Assembly (NCBI GenBank): GCA_964058845.1
Contig: CAXKVR010000028.1
Location: 1 to 64,000 of the forward strand
Length of the DNA stretch: 64,000 nt
Reading direction: 5' to 3'
Source of the DNA: Carex sylvatica
Taxonomy: Eukaryota; Streptophyta; Magnoliopsida; Poales; Cyperaceae
Part shown: positions 1 to 12,489 of the stretch, piece by piece
Numbering within the stretch: position 1 is the stretch's first letter
How the letters are laid out: each line of letters starts with the position of its first letter
The notes under the pieces: generated by a model
The model's input: only the letters and a program-made list of their open reading frames with translations
Databases searched by the model: none
What the model was told of the DNA's origin: nothing
Translations under genes and position numbers: made by a program

Positions 1-1400
1 TATAAGGACAGAGGTCAGAAAGAGGAAAGGTCACTTGATGGGACCAAGAGAGATCCTTTGCCATACACTTCTGCTTGGTATACGGCACAGTTGCACAGAG
101 AGTAGATTAGACTAGCACAATGAGAGGGGCTAGAGGTGGGTGTGTGTTTGTGTGTGTGGGAGAGGGAGAGAGAGAGAGAGATAGAGATGGTCAATATTCT
201 AGAGGCATTTTGAAGTTGAAAAATATTAGGTTCTGAGAAGAAATTGAACCAAAATAAGTACTTGCTCTATTTTACAGTTTGCAAGTTGCAATTGGCAATA
301 CTATTCAAAAAGAAAGAAAAAAAAAATGTGTTTTTGCTTTTTATTGTTCATAATTTTAACATTGTAGAACCACTGAACCAGACAAAAGAAGTAAATAAAC
401 AAAAATGTGCTTCTGTGTTCTGACTGAAATGCCAACTGACCCCCATTTTCAAGAGAAATTTGTGTTTGCCATGCTAGCTAGCAAGCACAAGAGAGATGAA
501 TTGGTATGGACTATGGAGTGATGAAATGCTTCAGAATGTAGGCGATAAAATAATAAAAGAGGGGCATTTTCGTCTTTTATCCCTCATGGAATAATAAGTA
601 GAGAGAGGAAGTCACAAGACTAATTAATGAGACTATGAGAGGGACAGCAGCCATTGGTCAGAGAATACATAAATTGACCATACCAATGTATTGCTTTGAA
701 CAAAATAATTGAATTGAAAAAACTATGTATTATTTAAATTAGGCAAAATAGGTCAAGAACAGTACAGTCATGGAATTTGTAAAGCCATACATGTGCAAAC
801 TTCAATTTGCAAAATTGTACTCTTTAACGTAATAAATAATGTCGGAAACACAGGCAATTGTTTCAAATTGAATGCCCTTTAAAAATGATATTTTTATCCA
901 TGGAGAAATAATTTGATATAGTGGTGGGATAGAAAATATTGACACCTAATGTTTAAATAATTAAATTATTTGCTCCATGAGCAAACGATATTTGATTTAA
1001 TTTGACATATGTGTTATTAGAATAATTAAACATATCTTTAATTATAATTATTATTTTTCACATCTTTGATAATGGATGTCAAAAATGACAAATTTGAATA
1101 ATTAAAAAAAAATCCCTCGATGATATACACTAATACACAAAAAATATGCTATACTGACTACCAAAAATAGCATGCAATATTAATAGACTTTTTTTTAGAG
1201 GAAGGCGAGGATTAGTTTTAATTTTTTAATATTTATAAAGAAACTTTTATTTGTAAATCTTTGTACAAATATTAATATTAACTTTTGTCACTAGATTAAA
1301 AATTGATTCTCGTAAAATAATTAATAGACATAGTATTATAATTAATATAGAAATATATTTTTGGCACCTGAAACATTTCCAATAAATAAATATGTATATA
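1..1400. other. Intergenic, no gene recognised
   Basis: No coding exon pattern is visible. The first 200 bases are less AT-rich than the rest and contain a GT-rich then GA-rich simple repeat (about 138-182), as in many plant 5' leaders, so the edge of a gene off the left end is possible but not shown. The remainder is AT-rich with poly-A and poly-T runs. Confidence 0.5.
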
Positions 1401-1700
1401 GTGTCCATTAGTGAAACTGTGGAATTTTTTTATAAACCATAATTAAGAAAATTATTTTTAGGGAACCAGTGTGATTGTTTTTTTTTTTTTTTTGAGAAAA
1501 ATTACAAGACCGAATGCTCCATTCAGTCTCCAATTTTGCTTTTCTCCAGACCAAATGGAGCATTCGGTCTCACCTATTTTTATACTTTTCCTTATACTTT
1601 TTTCGTGCGGCCTATGGTGTAGTGAATTATTGTATATATAATATGTTTCGTGTATATGTATAATATATGTATATATAATATAATATATGTAGAGATGGAC

Positions 1701-2080
1701 TTGGTGAGCCATGGCTCACCAGCGTTTGTACTCCACGGCCGTATTTTTATTTTGAAAGTCCAAACGATCGATCCGAACCGTTAGATGTGATCTCTATATT
1801 GAAATGTGCTTGGAGACCAAATTTTACATTTTTTGGATTTTTTTTTACTATTTATTAAGCATTTTTGAAAATTGTTGTTTTGTTGTGAACAATAAAAAAC
1901 AATAAAATTTTCTGGACCATCGGATCAGCAATTTTAAAAAATGCTTAATAAATAGTAAAAAAAATTCAAAAAATATAAAATTTGGTCTCCAAGCACATTT
2001 CAATATGAAGAACAAGATGAACGGTTCGGATCGGTTGTTTGAATTTTCAAATGGCTAACATGAGCCATGGTTCACCAACA
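1701..2080. repeat. Foldback element, family A
   Basis: This is a long inverted repeat. Outer arms are TTGGTGAGCCATGGCTCACC and its near-complement GAGCCATGGTTCACCAA. Inner arms carry the family A core: a CGATCCGAACCGTT box, then TGCTTGGAGACCAAATTTTA, then TACTATTTATTAAG, mirrored on the right. It is non-coding and one of about eleven family A copies in the window. Confidence 0.8.
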
Positions 2081-2233
2081 CGAAATAAGCTGTGGCTCAT
2101 TTTAGCTCAACTCATATATATGCATATATAATATTGTATATATAATATAATATATGTATATATAATATGAGCGCGGATTAAAACACCCCCATTAATTCAC
2201 AAAGTAGCGTAGCCTTACTCTATGTATATAATA

Positions 2234-2642
2234 CATGAGGAGGGTTCAATGCACCATCATTTTGGTGCTCCAATATGCACATGTCCTTTATCTCTATTTT
2301 CAAAGTTCGAACAGTCGAACCAAACCGCTCAACATGATCTTCATAATAAAATATGCTTGGAGACCAAATTTTATATTTTTTAGAATTTTTTTACTATTTT
2401 TTTATATATATACAAAATCACCTTTTAAGGAGATTCTGGACCATCTGATAAAGTCATATTGTACCTATTTAAAAAAATAGTAAAAAAATTATAAAAAAAT
2501 ATAAAATTTGGTCTCCAAGCATATTTTATTATAAAGATCACGTTGAGCGGTTCGGATCAACTGTTCAGACTTTGAAAATAGAGATAAAGAACATGGTGCA
2601 TATTAGAGCACCAAAATGATGGTGCATTGGAACCCTCCTCAT
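2234..2642. repeat. Foldback element, family A
   Basis: This is a near-perfect hairpin. The terminal arm begins ATGAGGAGGGTTCAATGCAC and is mirrored as GTGCATTGGAACCCTCCTCA at the right end. It has the family A core (GCTTGGAGACCAAATTTTA) but outer arms unrelated to the copies on either side. It lies inside the 1402-3492 element. Confidence 0.8.
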
Positions 2643-2666
2643 AATACATATATATATATATAATAT

Positions 2667-3090
2667 GAGAGTGACTAATGTGCATTCGAATGTATATGGA
2701 CAGAAATATATACGGTCCAAATTTGACTTTTCAAAATCCAAATGGTCGATCCGAACCGTTCATCTTGTTCTCCATATTAATATGTGCTTGGAGACCAAAT
2801 TTGATATTTTTCTGGTTTTTTTTACTATTTATTAAGTATTTTACAAAATTGTTGATCCAACGGTGGCTTAACAAAACAGTAAAATCAGCAGCCGTTGAAT
2901 CAACAATTTTATAAAATACATAATAAATAGTAAACAAATTAAAAAAAAAGATAAAATTTGGTCTCCAAGCACATATTAATATGAAGAACAAGATGAATGG
3001 TTTGGATCGACCGTTTGAATTTTGAAAAATTGAATTTGGACCGTATGTATTTCGATCCATATACATTCGAATGCACATTAGTCACTCTCT
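2667..3090. repeat. Foldback element, family A
   Basis: This is a near-perfect hairpin of about 424 bp. The outer arm GAGAGTGACTAATGTGCATT is mirrored as AATGCACATTAGTCACTCTC. The family A core is inside both arms. Short open frames read through it on both strands only because the arms are complementary; they are not genes. Confidence 0.8.
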
Positions 3091-3492
3091 ATATAATATA
3101 TGTATAATATATTTATATGTATATCAAATTTGACATCTGCTGGTAAATCAGCAAGTCTGAACTGATACAGGGATCAAACTGCAAAATGATTTCCTTACAC
3201 TTTTTTTTAATATAATTTTTTCTTTCTTATTATATTGGTTAAAAAAATACAGGGATCATCTGCTGATAATAATTCACTACATCATAGGCCTCACAGGAAA
3301 AGTGGAAGAAAAAGTGTAAGAATAGGTGAGACCGAATGCTCCATTCGATCTGGAGAAAAGCAAAAGTGGAGACCGAATGGAGCATTCGGTCTTTGTGGTT
3401 TTTCAAAAAAAAAAGAAGCAATCATACTGGTTTTCTAAAAATAATTTTTTTAATTATTGTTTGTAAAAAAAATTCGAAACTGTGAGTGTATC

Positions 3493-6055
3493 ATAATTTA
3501 AGGGGAGGGGGGGCTCCTCGAGCCAACAACCTGACATGTAAATATTACTTGAATATTTAGGTAAAATAGATCATGGCTAGAAAAGTTGTGGTAGGGTTTT
3601 GCACCCATTAGAGCTAGCAACAGATCTCAATTTAAGGAGATCATGTCACTTTAGCAATATACTTCTAGGAATTTGGACAGAGTGGAGGATGAAACCAATC
3701 TCAATAAAAAGAAAGAAGAAGAAAATGGCATTATTATTTTAAAAGCTAGTCTATTCAAGTATTCAACAACAGAGAATAAGAAGAGAGCTAGCACTAGCAT
3801 TCAATTTTTACATTGGGTTACAACTCATGAGTTGGACTAAGGCCAGAAAAATGTGGAGGCGCCAAATCTCTTGGGTCAAAGTTATAATGAAATAAGTTGT
3901 TTATTTTAAGTTAAAATAATTTAAAATATTTTTATTTGATTGTGATTTAAAGCTAAGTTGTGAATTAAACTATTCTTATTTAGTTAGAACAAGCTAAAAT
4001 CACGACTTAAACTAATTGTTGAATCGTATGTTGTTATTTCTCATTGTTAAATTGTGTATTGTTGAATTAAGAAATTTAGGACACAAGAAATTAAAACCAA
4101 TAGTTTTTTAGGAATAGTATTACATAAATTAGAAATTAAATTACAAAGCAGTGGTACCTAATACAGAAATTAAAAGTACAAAAGATATGTAAAATTTAAA
4201 AAGCTACAACACATTATACTAAAATAGAGATGAAAAATATAAATCAATCGACAATATAGATCACATGTAACAGTAACAATGGCACTTGGCAACTCCTGTG
4301 ATAATGTATTCTAATTGCAGGACATGAGAAAAACATTAATTTTTAGTTTAGTGACTAATTTCATATAAAAGGTTGCATAATTGTATGTTTGAAATTCAAA
4401 TGGAATTATTTATGAATACTTAAAGATAAAATGCCTGTCCTTGATATTTATCTTAAAGAAAATAGTTTGTTGATGATTATGCATGAATCTCTATTTTAGA
4501 AATGAATGTTTGACTTGTAATTTTTTTTTTTTTTTTGAAAAAATGTTGAACATGAGATAAGTCCAAAATACCACAGGAAATCAAAACATAAATATGAATC
4601 GCACACCAAAACCGACATCTTATTCATCTTATTCGGAATAAAGATTGCGTCAAGCGGCGTTATCTTATCAAAATGTCTTATTCTTGTTTTAAAACTATAT
4701 GTACCAAATACTTACGATATTCATATGATTTACCTGAATTATTGTTTCATTAAATTTTTATATACTTATCATTTTCACAAACAATATTTGTTGAATACAT
4801 GATCTCTTACAATCAAAATTCTTTACAATTATTTTTAAAAGTAATTTATATAAACACAAAAAAATGTTTATACATTTTAATTGAAAATTAGCGATGTGAC
4901 TATTTAAATGATTGATAATAAATATTTATACAAAACTATTATGTAGTTATGCTTAGACATACAAGAAATATTTAAATATGGTAAACCAATCAAATTCATC
5001 TGGCATGTTGAGCAAATTCTTTGTTTAAATCTTTCTGACCTGATGAAGCTTTTGAAATTTGAACAAACGACAAAGAGAAATTAACAAAATCATATGGATA
5101 AACGACATTAAAGCAATTATTGGATCTCTTCTCCAAAAATTAAATGACATAAAATAATGTCAATTTTCAACCATAATATATACATCATGAATATTGAACA
5201 CACAAGCAAGGATTATAGACAAACTATTTTTTTGAAAAGCTCGGTAGAAACTACCAAATATGCATGAAATTAAATATGTTTACAACTACACAAACCTAAA
5301 ACAATAAATTAAAAATGTTTTATACTAATATCTTATTTAATATCAACGACCCTGACCCACTACCAGCATGCAATGCATGGCCTCGTAAGAGCCCATACAA
5401 AACAGTAAACACAATCTCAACTCGTCAATGATTCTACTCGCTAGCAGCTCATGAGCAATCTCCATCACTGGGCCTTTGACTACCAGATCTTCTGCGTCAG
5501 GAACAAACTGCAGTATGTCTGGCGAGTCAATAAAATCTGTCATGTAAATAAAAGGGAAGGAAGAAGGGCGAATAAGTCACTGTAAAAGTTTGCTTTATCT
5601 ACATTCCGATTTTCCGATTTAAACGTGACAAATATTGCTGAATTTAATATTATTTTGATATATAGGCATTTATTTTAATATTATTTTATGAATGGTGTTT
5701 ATCAGGGATACGCCACACATCACATAATGATGCAAATATATGCACCTTACAGGATCAGAGTCAAAGAAAATTATTGAGTTTACTAAAAAAGAGAATTAGA
5801 TGGTGATAGCTTGAAAGAACGAATGGTGTTGTTCCGGATAGGAATAAACCCAAATACAAGTGACCTCTCTCATTCTTTGTCATATGTTGTCGTTTTCAAA
5901 ACATGCCAAAATTTGTATTAAACTGCAATCATTTAATTAGCAAAGAAAGTTCCTTTGCGATTAGATTATTTTATTCAGGTTGGAAAATAACTTAAATGAG
6001 TCTTGCTCATACTAGCACCGATCGGTTATGGTTTTCAATTTTATGTTAATGTATT
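3493..6055. other. Intergenic, AT-rich, no gene recognised
   Basis: Apart from one short open frame at 5343-5543 (listed separately), no exon-like sequence, RNA gene or clear repeat is seen. A 16-base poly-T run lies near 4522. A few poly-A stretches and ordinary AT-rich spacer make up the rest. Confidence 0.5.
5343..5543 (-). CDS. Short open frame of unknown status, possibly a gene fragment
   Basis: A 66-codon frame has a true ATG at 5543 and a TGA at 5345-5343. Its base composition is near 50% GC, clearly higher than the AT-rich flanks, and the residues look protein-like (it starts MTDFIDSPDILQFVP). No family was recognised. It could be a decayed or captured exon, or chance. No adjoining exon, promoter or poly-A signal stood out. 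Confidence 0.2.
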   Translation of the reverse strand: MTDFIDSPDILQFVPDAEDLVVKGPVMEIAHELLASRIIDELRLCLLFCMGSYEAMHCMLVVGQGR

Positions 6056-6059
6056 ATAC

Positions 6060-6405
6060 TTGGAGTAGAGTTACAGTGTTGTTAAGCTAATTAATTTTTT
6101 AATGAGTTTAATTGTAAAATTTACCATAATGATTTCAAATGATATATTTAAACGGTTTAAACCTGTCTAGTTAAAGAGTAATGTGTTCACATATTTAATT
6201 TATACTTTTTTGAATTAATTTGATATATAGTCAGGTGGTAAAATAAGTTTATAAATAATTTTAAATTTATATCAAATTAATTTAAAAAATTTTAAAATTT
6301 GTCATTAAATGTATCACTCGTAAATAGATTTTCTTGAATTCGTCGTTTGAAGTTAATTTAATAGATTTGAAGTCAAACTCACAAAAGAGCTTAAGCTCAC
6401 TCAAG
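6060..6405. repeat. Foldback element, family B, degenerate
   Basis: Inverted arms read AATGAGTTTAATTG...TTTCAAATGATATA...AACGG on the left and CGTCGTTTGAAGTTAATTTA...GAAGTCAAACTCA on the right. They match, with many differences, the well-preserved family B copy at 31149-31556. Non-coding. Confidence 0.55.
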
Positions 6406-6444
6406 GGAGTTGGCTACGGTGCTACGCGTAGCATAGAGGGCCTC

Positions 6445-6610
6445 CGTGCAACGGCTCAATATTTGAGTTTTCAAAATCTCAATGGTCGATCCGAACCGTT
6501 CAATATAATCTCCATATGAATATGTACTTGCAAACCAAGTTTTACATTTTTTAGAATTTTTTTACTATTTTTTTAGATGGGTGGAAAATCACTTAATCTG
6601 AAAATTTTGT
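6445..6610. repeat. Foldback family A, left arm only
   Basis: This is a one-sided remnant: TGGTCGATCCGAACCGTTCA, then a variant of the GAGACCAAATTTTACATTTT box and TTTTTTTACTATTT. No right arm follows. It ends just before the open-frame fragment at 6702. Confidence 0.6.
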
Positions 6611-6701
6611 ACCATTCATATTACTGGTGTAGAATAAAAATGATGAAACTTACTTTAAACTGTCTTTAATTTTACCATTTGATATTTATCCTTTAACCCA
6701 G

Positions 6702-6932
6702 GAAGGCAATCTGTTGCTCCAACTGTCAACTTCCCAAGAAGGGCAAAATTCACAGGATGCAGAGGCAGCAGGACTTGGGTTAGAGGGAATGGATCTCTCA
6801 GTTTACCTGAGAAACAGGGCTGATTCTGATACAGATTCCATCTCCTATAATCCAGATTATGCATCTCAAACCAGTGAAGAATCCTACGTACATGGATTAT
6901 ACTACTGCCTCCTCAGATCTGTAGTTGATTAG
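6702..6932 (+). pseudogene. Exon-like fragment of unknown origin
   Basis: A pyrimidine-rich stretch ending CCCAG (to 6701) looks like a splice acceptor. It is followed by a 76-codon open frame ending in TAG at 6930-6932. The frame is Ser/Asp/Glu-rich (for example DSDTDSISYNPDYASQT) and is much less AT-rich than its flanks. About 200 bases of 3'-UTR-like sequence and an A-rich tail at about 7119 follow. It could be the last exon of a decayed gene, a processed copy or a LINE piece. No family was recognised and no upstream exon found. Confidence 0.3.
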
Positions 6933-7251
6933 AATAATATGCTTTTGCCTTTTGGTTTACCTTATGTCTTAGTCATTCTCTTGGTCTGTATAATATGGCT
7001 GTCTAAACTAGTTGATACTTGGCTTGTGTTGTGCGCAATGGATTTACCATCCATTGAATTTTGTATAAACTGCTACTTTAGTTTCTAATGAAACTGGTGG
7101 GTTACCCATTTTGTCAAAAAAATAAAAATAAAGTACTCATTTAATTTTTTATTATAAAAAAAATATATATATATAGTTTGCTTAGAATAAATATTAATGT
7201 CTTCTAATTCATTGATTATGAAGTTAATGATTTATTTTTTATACTTGTAAC

Positions 7252-8027
7252 TAGAGGTTTGCTCTCGGGTAGGGGCAGGGCGGACCGTGCATACCCGGGC
7301 ACGGGCACACGTAGGAATCGGGCACAAGTATCACAGGTAGATGGGTACCACGGGCCGGGCATCACGAGTTTTTTTTTTTAAAACCGTGCCCTGCCTGTCT
7401 TATACCCGTGCCCGTTGTACCCTCGAGGGGCAGGGCGGTCCGGGTGGTCAGTCCGGTTTGGTCCGTTTTTTCTCTGCTTTTTTTTCTGGTTTTTATTTTT
7501 TATTTTTTTATTTTATGGTGTTATACGAATATTATTACGTGTTTATAATTCGACTTTTAAAATCAAAATAGTTCAATATCAAATAGTGTATATAAATAAA
7601 TAAAATTTGTAACCTGTATATAAAAATTATTCATGCGAAAATTTGTATATTTATTCAGGGCGGTCCGGTTTGATTTGATCGGTTCGGATCCAGTTTTGTT
7701 TGAACCGATCAGAGGGAGGGAAAAAATTGAAAATTTTGAAAAAAAAAAAAAAAACAGGTACCGGTACACGGGTATAGGGTACACAGGTATACGGATGCAG
7801 GCACGGGTGCACGAGTTCACGGACACGGACACGGAGGTATATGGGTACGGGTAAACTGATCCGAGTATGGTCGGATTTTTTCCCGAAAAGATGTGCTCTG
7901 CCCATTTTATATCCTTACCAGTGTACCCGTTTACCCACTTATACTCGAGACAGGGACACAAATAACCCGAGCAGTGGACACGGACGGTCCGAGCACAGAC
8001 AACCCCCCGGTTAGTGTCAATCCACTA
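7252..8027. mobile_element. hAT-like non-autonomous element with exact 8-bp target duplication
   Basis: The element is bounded by CTTGTAAC at 7244-7251 and CTTGTAAC at 8028-8035, an exact 8-bp target duplication as hAT elements make. Ends are imperfect inverted repeats: TAGAGGTTTGC on the left against TAGTGGATTGA read inward from the right. Subterminal regions are packed with CGGGTA, GGGCA and CGGAC motifs, typical of transposase-binding clusters in plant hAT elements. The middle is AT-rich and non-coding. Confidence 0.8.
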
Positions 8028-8149
8028 CTTGTAACGCACACAAATGTTTGCTTAAATACATCTTTAAAAAGTTGTTAATAAGAACTTCTAGAAGTTCTTG
8101 TATTTAATAATATAAAATATTTGACAAACTAAGATAGAACCTAAAGTAG

Positions 8150-8480
8150 AAAAAACGTGTCGTGTCGTGCAGTGCAATAATTAAGTTAATTTTTCATGTG
8201 CCAATCATGTCGTGATTAAAATGTCAAGGGATGATCACGGCACGTAAATAGTTATATCACATGAGTTATGCCATGTCTAAACGTGCCGTGATTAAACATG
8301 ACTCGCGTGACCATTTAGTTTGGACATTGACTAAACATGACTCGCGTGACCATTTAGTCAAAATATAGTCAAGATATAATGATCCTAATTACACATGACT
8401 CGTGTGACCACGGGTCGTGACTAAATCTTTCCCATGACGTGTCAAGTTTTTCAAAGATAATCACGATACGGGGCACGAGA
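8150..8480. repeat. Short direct repeats rich in CGTG motifs
   Basis: CATGACTCGCGTGACCATTT occurs at about 8297 and again at about 8336, with a degenerate third copy (CATGACTCGTGTGACCA) near 8394. Many CGTGCC, GTCGTG and CACG motifs surround them. This resembles the subterminal motif clusters of hAT-type elements, but no ends or target duplication were found. Confidence 0.5.
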
Positions 8481-8619
8481 GTCACGACATGTAACCAACA
8501 TACGTGATGTACCGTTCCATACTATTACCGTACGGAACGAAGCCAGCTCCATACCATTTTTCCCACTAGGGCCATGATCGGCCTTCTTGATCTCATGAGG
8601 TACCTTACTGTGTAAAGTT

Positions 8620-10363
8620 ACATTCAAACTTTCATTTTAATTGACACTAATCTCAAAATTAAAAGATCCCGTAAATTCTAAGCATGTTCAAATTCTTTAT
8701 TGCCCATGTTTGGAACAACTTCACGAGGTGAGGTACCTGAGAGGATACTCATTCTTAAAGTGATACCTATATTTTCTTTTCTAATGTAAAACATTAATTT
8801 AGCTCTCTCGTCAAATTTATTCGGCTTTCCTCAATTTTATTTTTTAACTCTGCATTATAAATGTAGTCTATTTGAAACATAGAAGATTCGCTTTAAAACT
8901 CGTGTCAGATCAAATCGGATGATTGTCCTCGATCTGAATTTCAACGGTGCCACGTGAGAACAAGTATCTATTTAATCAGACTTTCCATGCCTCATCACTT
9001 GATGAATCAATTCAAAAGGCATTTTATGAACTTAATTTTTTTTAAAAGAAAGGGGGACACAATGGCGTCACTTGTTTACCACAGAATGTTGCTTAAATTA
9101 AAGCGCCTGTTCTATGCTTCTGTTGCATTTTCTACGCAAAACGGCAAAAGCATGCATGCTTACATGCCTCTTCAAATTAAAATACTTTGAACTTTTGGAT
9201 TTAGCGATTGAATTTTTGTTAATTACGTTTCTTACAATCTCAATTCATCCAGCTGCGGATGGTAGTGAGAAAAAAAATAAGCTAAGTTCGCTTATAATTG
9301 TAAATTTGTAATATTATATGCATTAATACTTTTTAGTCTCTTTTATAAAAATAAATTTAAAACATATTTAAATTTTTAATATCCAATTTCAATTTTTCAG
9401 TTCTAACTTTTATAACAAAATAACGTTGTCAAAATCGCTATTTTTTTTTTCTTTATATCAAATAACAATTAGATCGTTACGATTAATTCATGAGGTATCG
9501 ATCCTCTGAAATAAAATGGAATGAATTTAAAAGTAAAATATATTTTGACCAAAATCTATATGCTATTAGATTACATAATGTGGATAATTCAGGTGGTGCG
9601 TAGTCTATATTAACCATTTTTTTTTTTTTTTTTTTTGAGAAAGTGAATTCCTTTCCTTCTTTCTAAAAATACATTTGCTTCTGTTACTTATTGTAATTAT
9701 TATTTTACACATTTTTCTTTTCTTTCCATGCAATGTTGTCACCGTCATAAATCCTCCTTTTCTAGAAGATTTAAAGAGGGAGGAAAGATTGAGAGAAGAT
9801 GGGGTTGAATTTTAAAAATGGACTTGTAACCGAATTTTTGAACAACTTTTTATCCAAATCAGAAAGGAACAAAAGAAGGGTTGAGCTGTAAAATTTGACC
9901 ATGTGTTGGCGGTCAAATTTAAAAACATCAGTGTACTACAAACGCACACACGTGCGGTCGTGCGGCGGTAGGAATGAAAATTGAGGTCCACCGCATATCG
10001 TCTAGCATTTTGATTTTTCTTCTTTGTTTTGGAATAAGTTTTTTCATAATTTTTCCACAAAAATGTTGGAGGCGAATTTTGATTATTGATGAAAGGCCAA
10101 CATTAATTATTGTTGCGTGTTATGTGGTCAGGAAAATTGGGATTGAGAATATCGAATAAATTATTGTAATATAATTTTAATTTATAAAAAATAGAAGTTA
10201 TATATAGTTATAAAGAGAAATTAATTTGTCCTCTTTTTTCAGTCTGGAAATTCTTCAATTCATCTTTTTTTTTCTGAACTTCTGTAATTTTTTCTTTCTT
10301 TATCGAATTCAATTTTTATTTTGTAATTTTTCTACGCACACTTAAACTTTAGGTATAATATAC
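8620..10363. other. Intergenic, no gene recognised
   Basis: AT-rich spacer with a 22-base poly-T run near 9618. Short open frames exist but none has coding character or a recognisable domain. Confidence 0.5.
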
Positions 10364-10371
10364 GTTATATA

Positions 10372-10913
10372 GCGTGTTCTAAATAGTGCGCTATAGCGAT
10401 ACAATAGCATTATTATAGTATTTTTTGACCTTAAACACTAAGCTATGAAATAAAAGCGTGTTATTTCAGCTACTACTGCTATCTGCACTACACACTATGC
10501 TATATAGGCTTTTTTTATAAAGGCTCAACCGAAAATTAATTTTAACGATCAATTTTTTCAAGGTCTAGATTAATTTTACTTTTAAATAGAAAAAAAATAG
10601 ATAGTTTATTCCATGATACCTAGTTTTTTTTAATAAAAAAAAAAAGTTTATGCCATGATACTTAGGTTATTTTAAATGAAAAAGAATAGATAGTTTATGA
10701 TATTATTATAAATATTTTGAATAGCAATTTGGATTTTGTACTGGTTTCAATAAGAATATTATAATTTCTTAATCAATTTTATGTTACTTATTGCTCTATG
10801 AGACTTTAGATAATGTTGATAATTAGTAAAAATAAAAAAATAACAAAAAACACTATGTAGGATAGCTTTCGCTATAGCTATACAAATTGTAATAATTGCT
10901 ATTTAGAACCTTG
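10372..10913. mobile_element. hAT-like MITE with exact 8-bp target duplication
   Basis: GTTATATA occurs at 10364-10371 and at 10914-10921. Terminal inverted repeats are GCGTGTTCTAAATAGT on the left and CAAGGTTCTAAATAGC read inward from the right. Subterminal CGCTATAGC-type motifs recur at both ends. Non-coding, 542 bp. Confidence 0.8.
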
Positions 10914-11093
10914 GTTATATATAAACACTTGGATACATAAGTATCAATATTTATACCATAAAGAGAAAATGTATTTATTTATTTCTCTCATCATCGACTC
11001 ATCTTTTATACATTTTCAGATGAAGGTTTTTCCTCCATTCAATTTCGCTCATGTTTCCGACGATATTTGAGGACTTTGTAAATCTAAACCTGG

Positions 11094-11392
11094 TAGGGGA
11101 GGAATTAGAAATTTTGAATAGAAAGGGCTAATATATAAAATGTAATATGTGAAAAAGACAAAATAAGTGTGGTTAGTGGGAATTGATCAATTGAACCCAT
11201 GACTCTACACATGCCAACTAGAACTCAAACCACTAGATTACCATCATATATTTATCATTGTATGAGGGGGACTACACTATATAAAAGTTCAAAAAACTCA
11301 AAAGTTTAATTAAATGTTAATATACATAATTAAGAATTTTAAAATCATAGGGTGGCTCAGCACCCCCTAACATATACGTAGATCCGCCCCTG
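11094..11392. mobile_element. hAT-like MITE, 299 bp
   Basis: Terminal repeats TAGGGGAGGAATTA (left) and CAGGGGCGGATCTA (read inward from the right) are flanked by AAACCTGG at 11086-11093 and AAACCTGT at 11393-11400, an 8-bp target duplication with one mismatch. Near the right end lies GGTGGCTCAGCACCCC. Non-coding. Confidence 0.8.
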
Positions 11393-11400
11393 AAACCTGT

Positions 11401-12485
11401 GAAAATCTTGTACTCGGTTATCTCTTTGAAATGAGGTCCATATGAAAATACTTTCGGGTTCTATTCGCTCCACTATTTTTTCTTGTTCTTGTTATAGTAT
11501 GCATAAAGACATAATATGCTAGATATAAATACTTGAAAGCTTAAGTATTTAGATTTAAAGTTTAAATATAAAACTTCAAAGTGTATAGGTATAAATTCTT
11601 GATATGTTATGTATAAATTCTAAATATGCTATGTATAAATACTTGATATATTTTGTATAAATATTTGAATAAGGCGAAAAATTTAAAATCAATATTTTTA
11701 AAAATATTTTACACTAATTAATCTTATTTTTTATACAAAGCATTCATGGACAATTTCAATTCAAATTAAAGCATAACTAACACCAGTTACCATGTACAAT
11801 CTTCATAAAGAGCTTATATGTCTAACTTTAAAAAAGAAAAACTTAGTATGTTATATATCAATACTTGTATATGCTAGTTGTAAATTTACTAACGACCTTC
11901 TAGAGAATGGTCCTGATCAAAGTTAGTTAGAGTTAAAATATTTGACCAGCAAGTTTTTTGAAAAACTATTATCGTACCTCTTTTATAAATTAGAAAATAC
12001 AAAAAAAAAAGTTTAATTTTTAATTCATTAAAATGACTTAGTCACCTCTAATTAACATCTAGATCCGTCCATATTTAAACGCCAATTAATAGTCATACTA
12101 TTCTAGTCTAGTCTAGGTAGATATAATTAATTCAGGTAGATTTCTTTTTCACCAGTTTTATGAATATATTTTATCAATACTCTGTTTGAAAAAAGTTTGT
12201 AAAAGCAGCCAGGAATAAAACTTATTGGTTGTCAATTAACCCACTGGATGAATGGGTAGAAAATAAAAAAATAATGAACACTCTCAAAATGAATTATATA
12301 GTCCGTATGAATATTCTTATGAGCTTCATGTGACCTAACAGCCGTATTATTTTGTTATTTGAAACTTTTGAATACATATAATAATTTTTAGTATCTGCAT
12401 TCGTTATATTCTCTAAATAATTACATGTATTAGTATCTATATTTTATATAATACGGATTCAAGTTCAAATACAGTTAAATTAAAT
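11401..12485. other. Intergenic, AT-rich, no gene recognised
   Basis: Between about 11520 and 11670 a loose repetition of TATAAATACTTGATAT-like words is seen. Otherwise no gene or clear element. Confidence 0.45.
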
Positions 12486-12489
12486 TTAG

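Larger units (their letters stand above)
1402..3492. mobile_element. TIR DNA element, about 2.1 kb, containing three nested foldbacks
   Basis: The sequence from about 1402 to 1640 recurs inverted at about 3262-3492. Both copies share the stretch around AACCAGTGTGATTG / CAATCATACTGG, a poly-T or poly-A tract, and an inner palindrome built on GACCGAATGCTCCATT and ATGGAGCATTCGGTCT. The arms are therefore terminal inverted repeats of about 200-230 bp. No transposase is visible, so the element is non-autonomous. The interior is almost wholly filled by three foldbacks listed separately. The exact ends and target duplication could not be fixed by eye. Confidence 0.6.

Noticed and set aside
2731..3078. 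115-codon open frame on the minus strand
   Set aside because: It runs through a foldback hairpin; the opposite strand gives a nearly identical peptide because the arms are complementary. No family match.
7563..7961. 132-codon minus-strand frame
   Set aside because: It lies inside the hAT-like element and is made of repeated GGGTA/CGTAC motifs.
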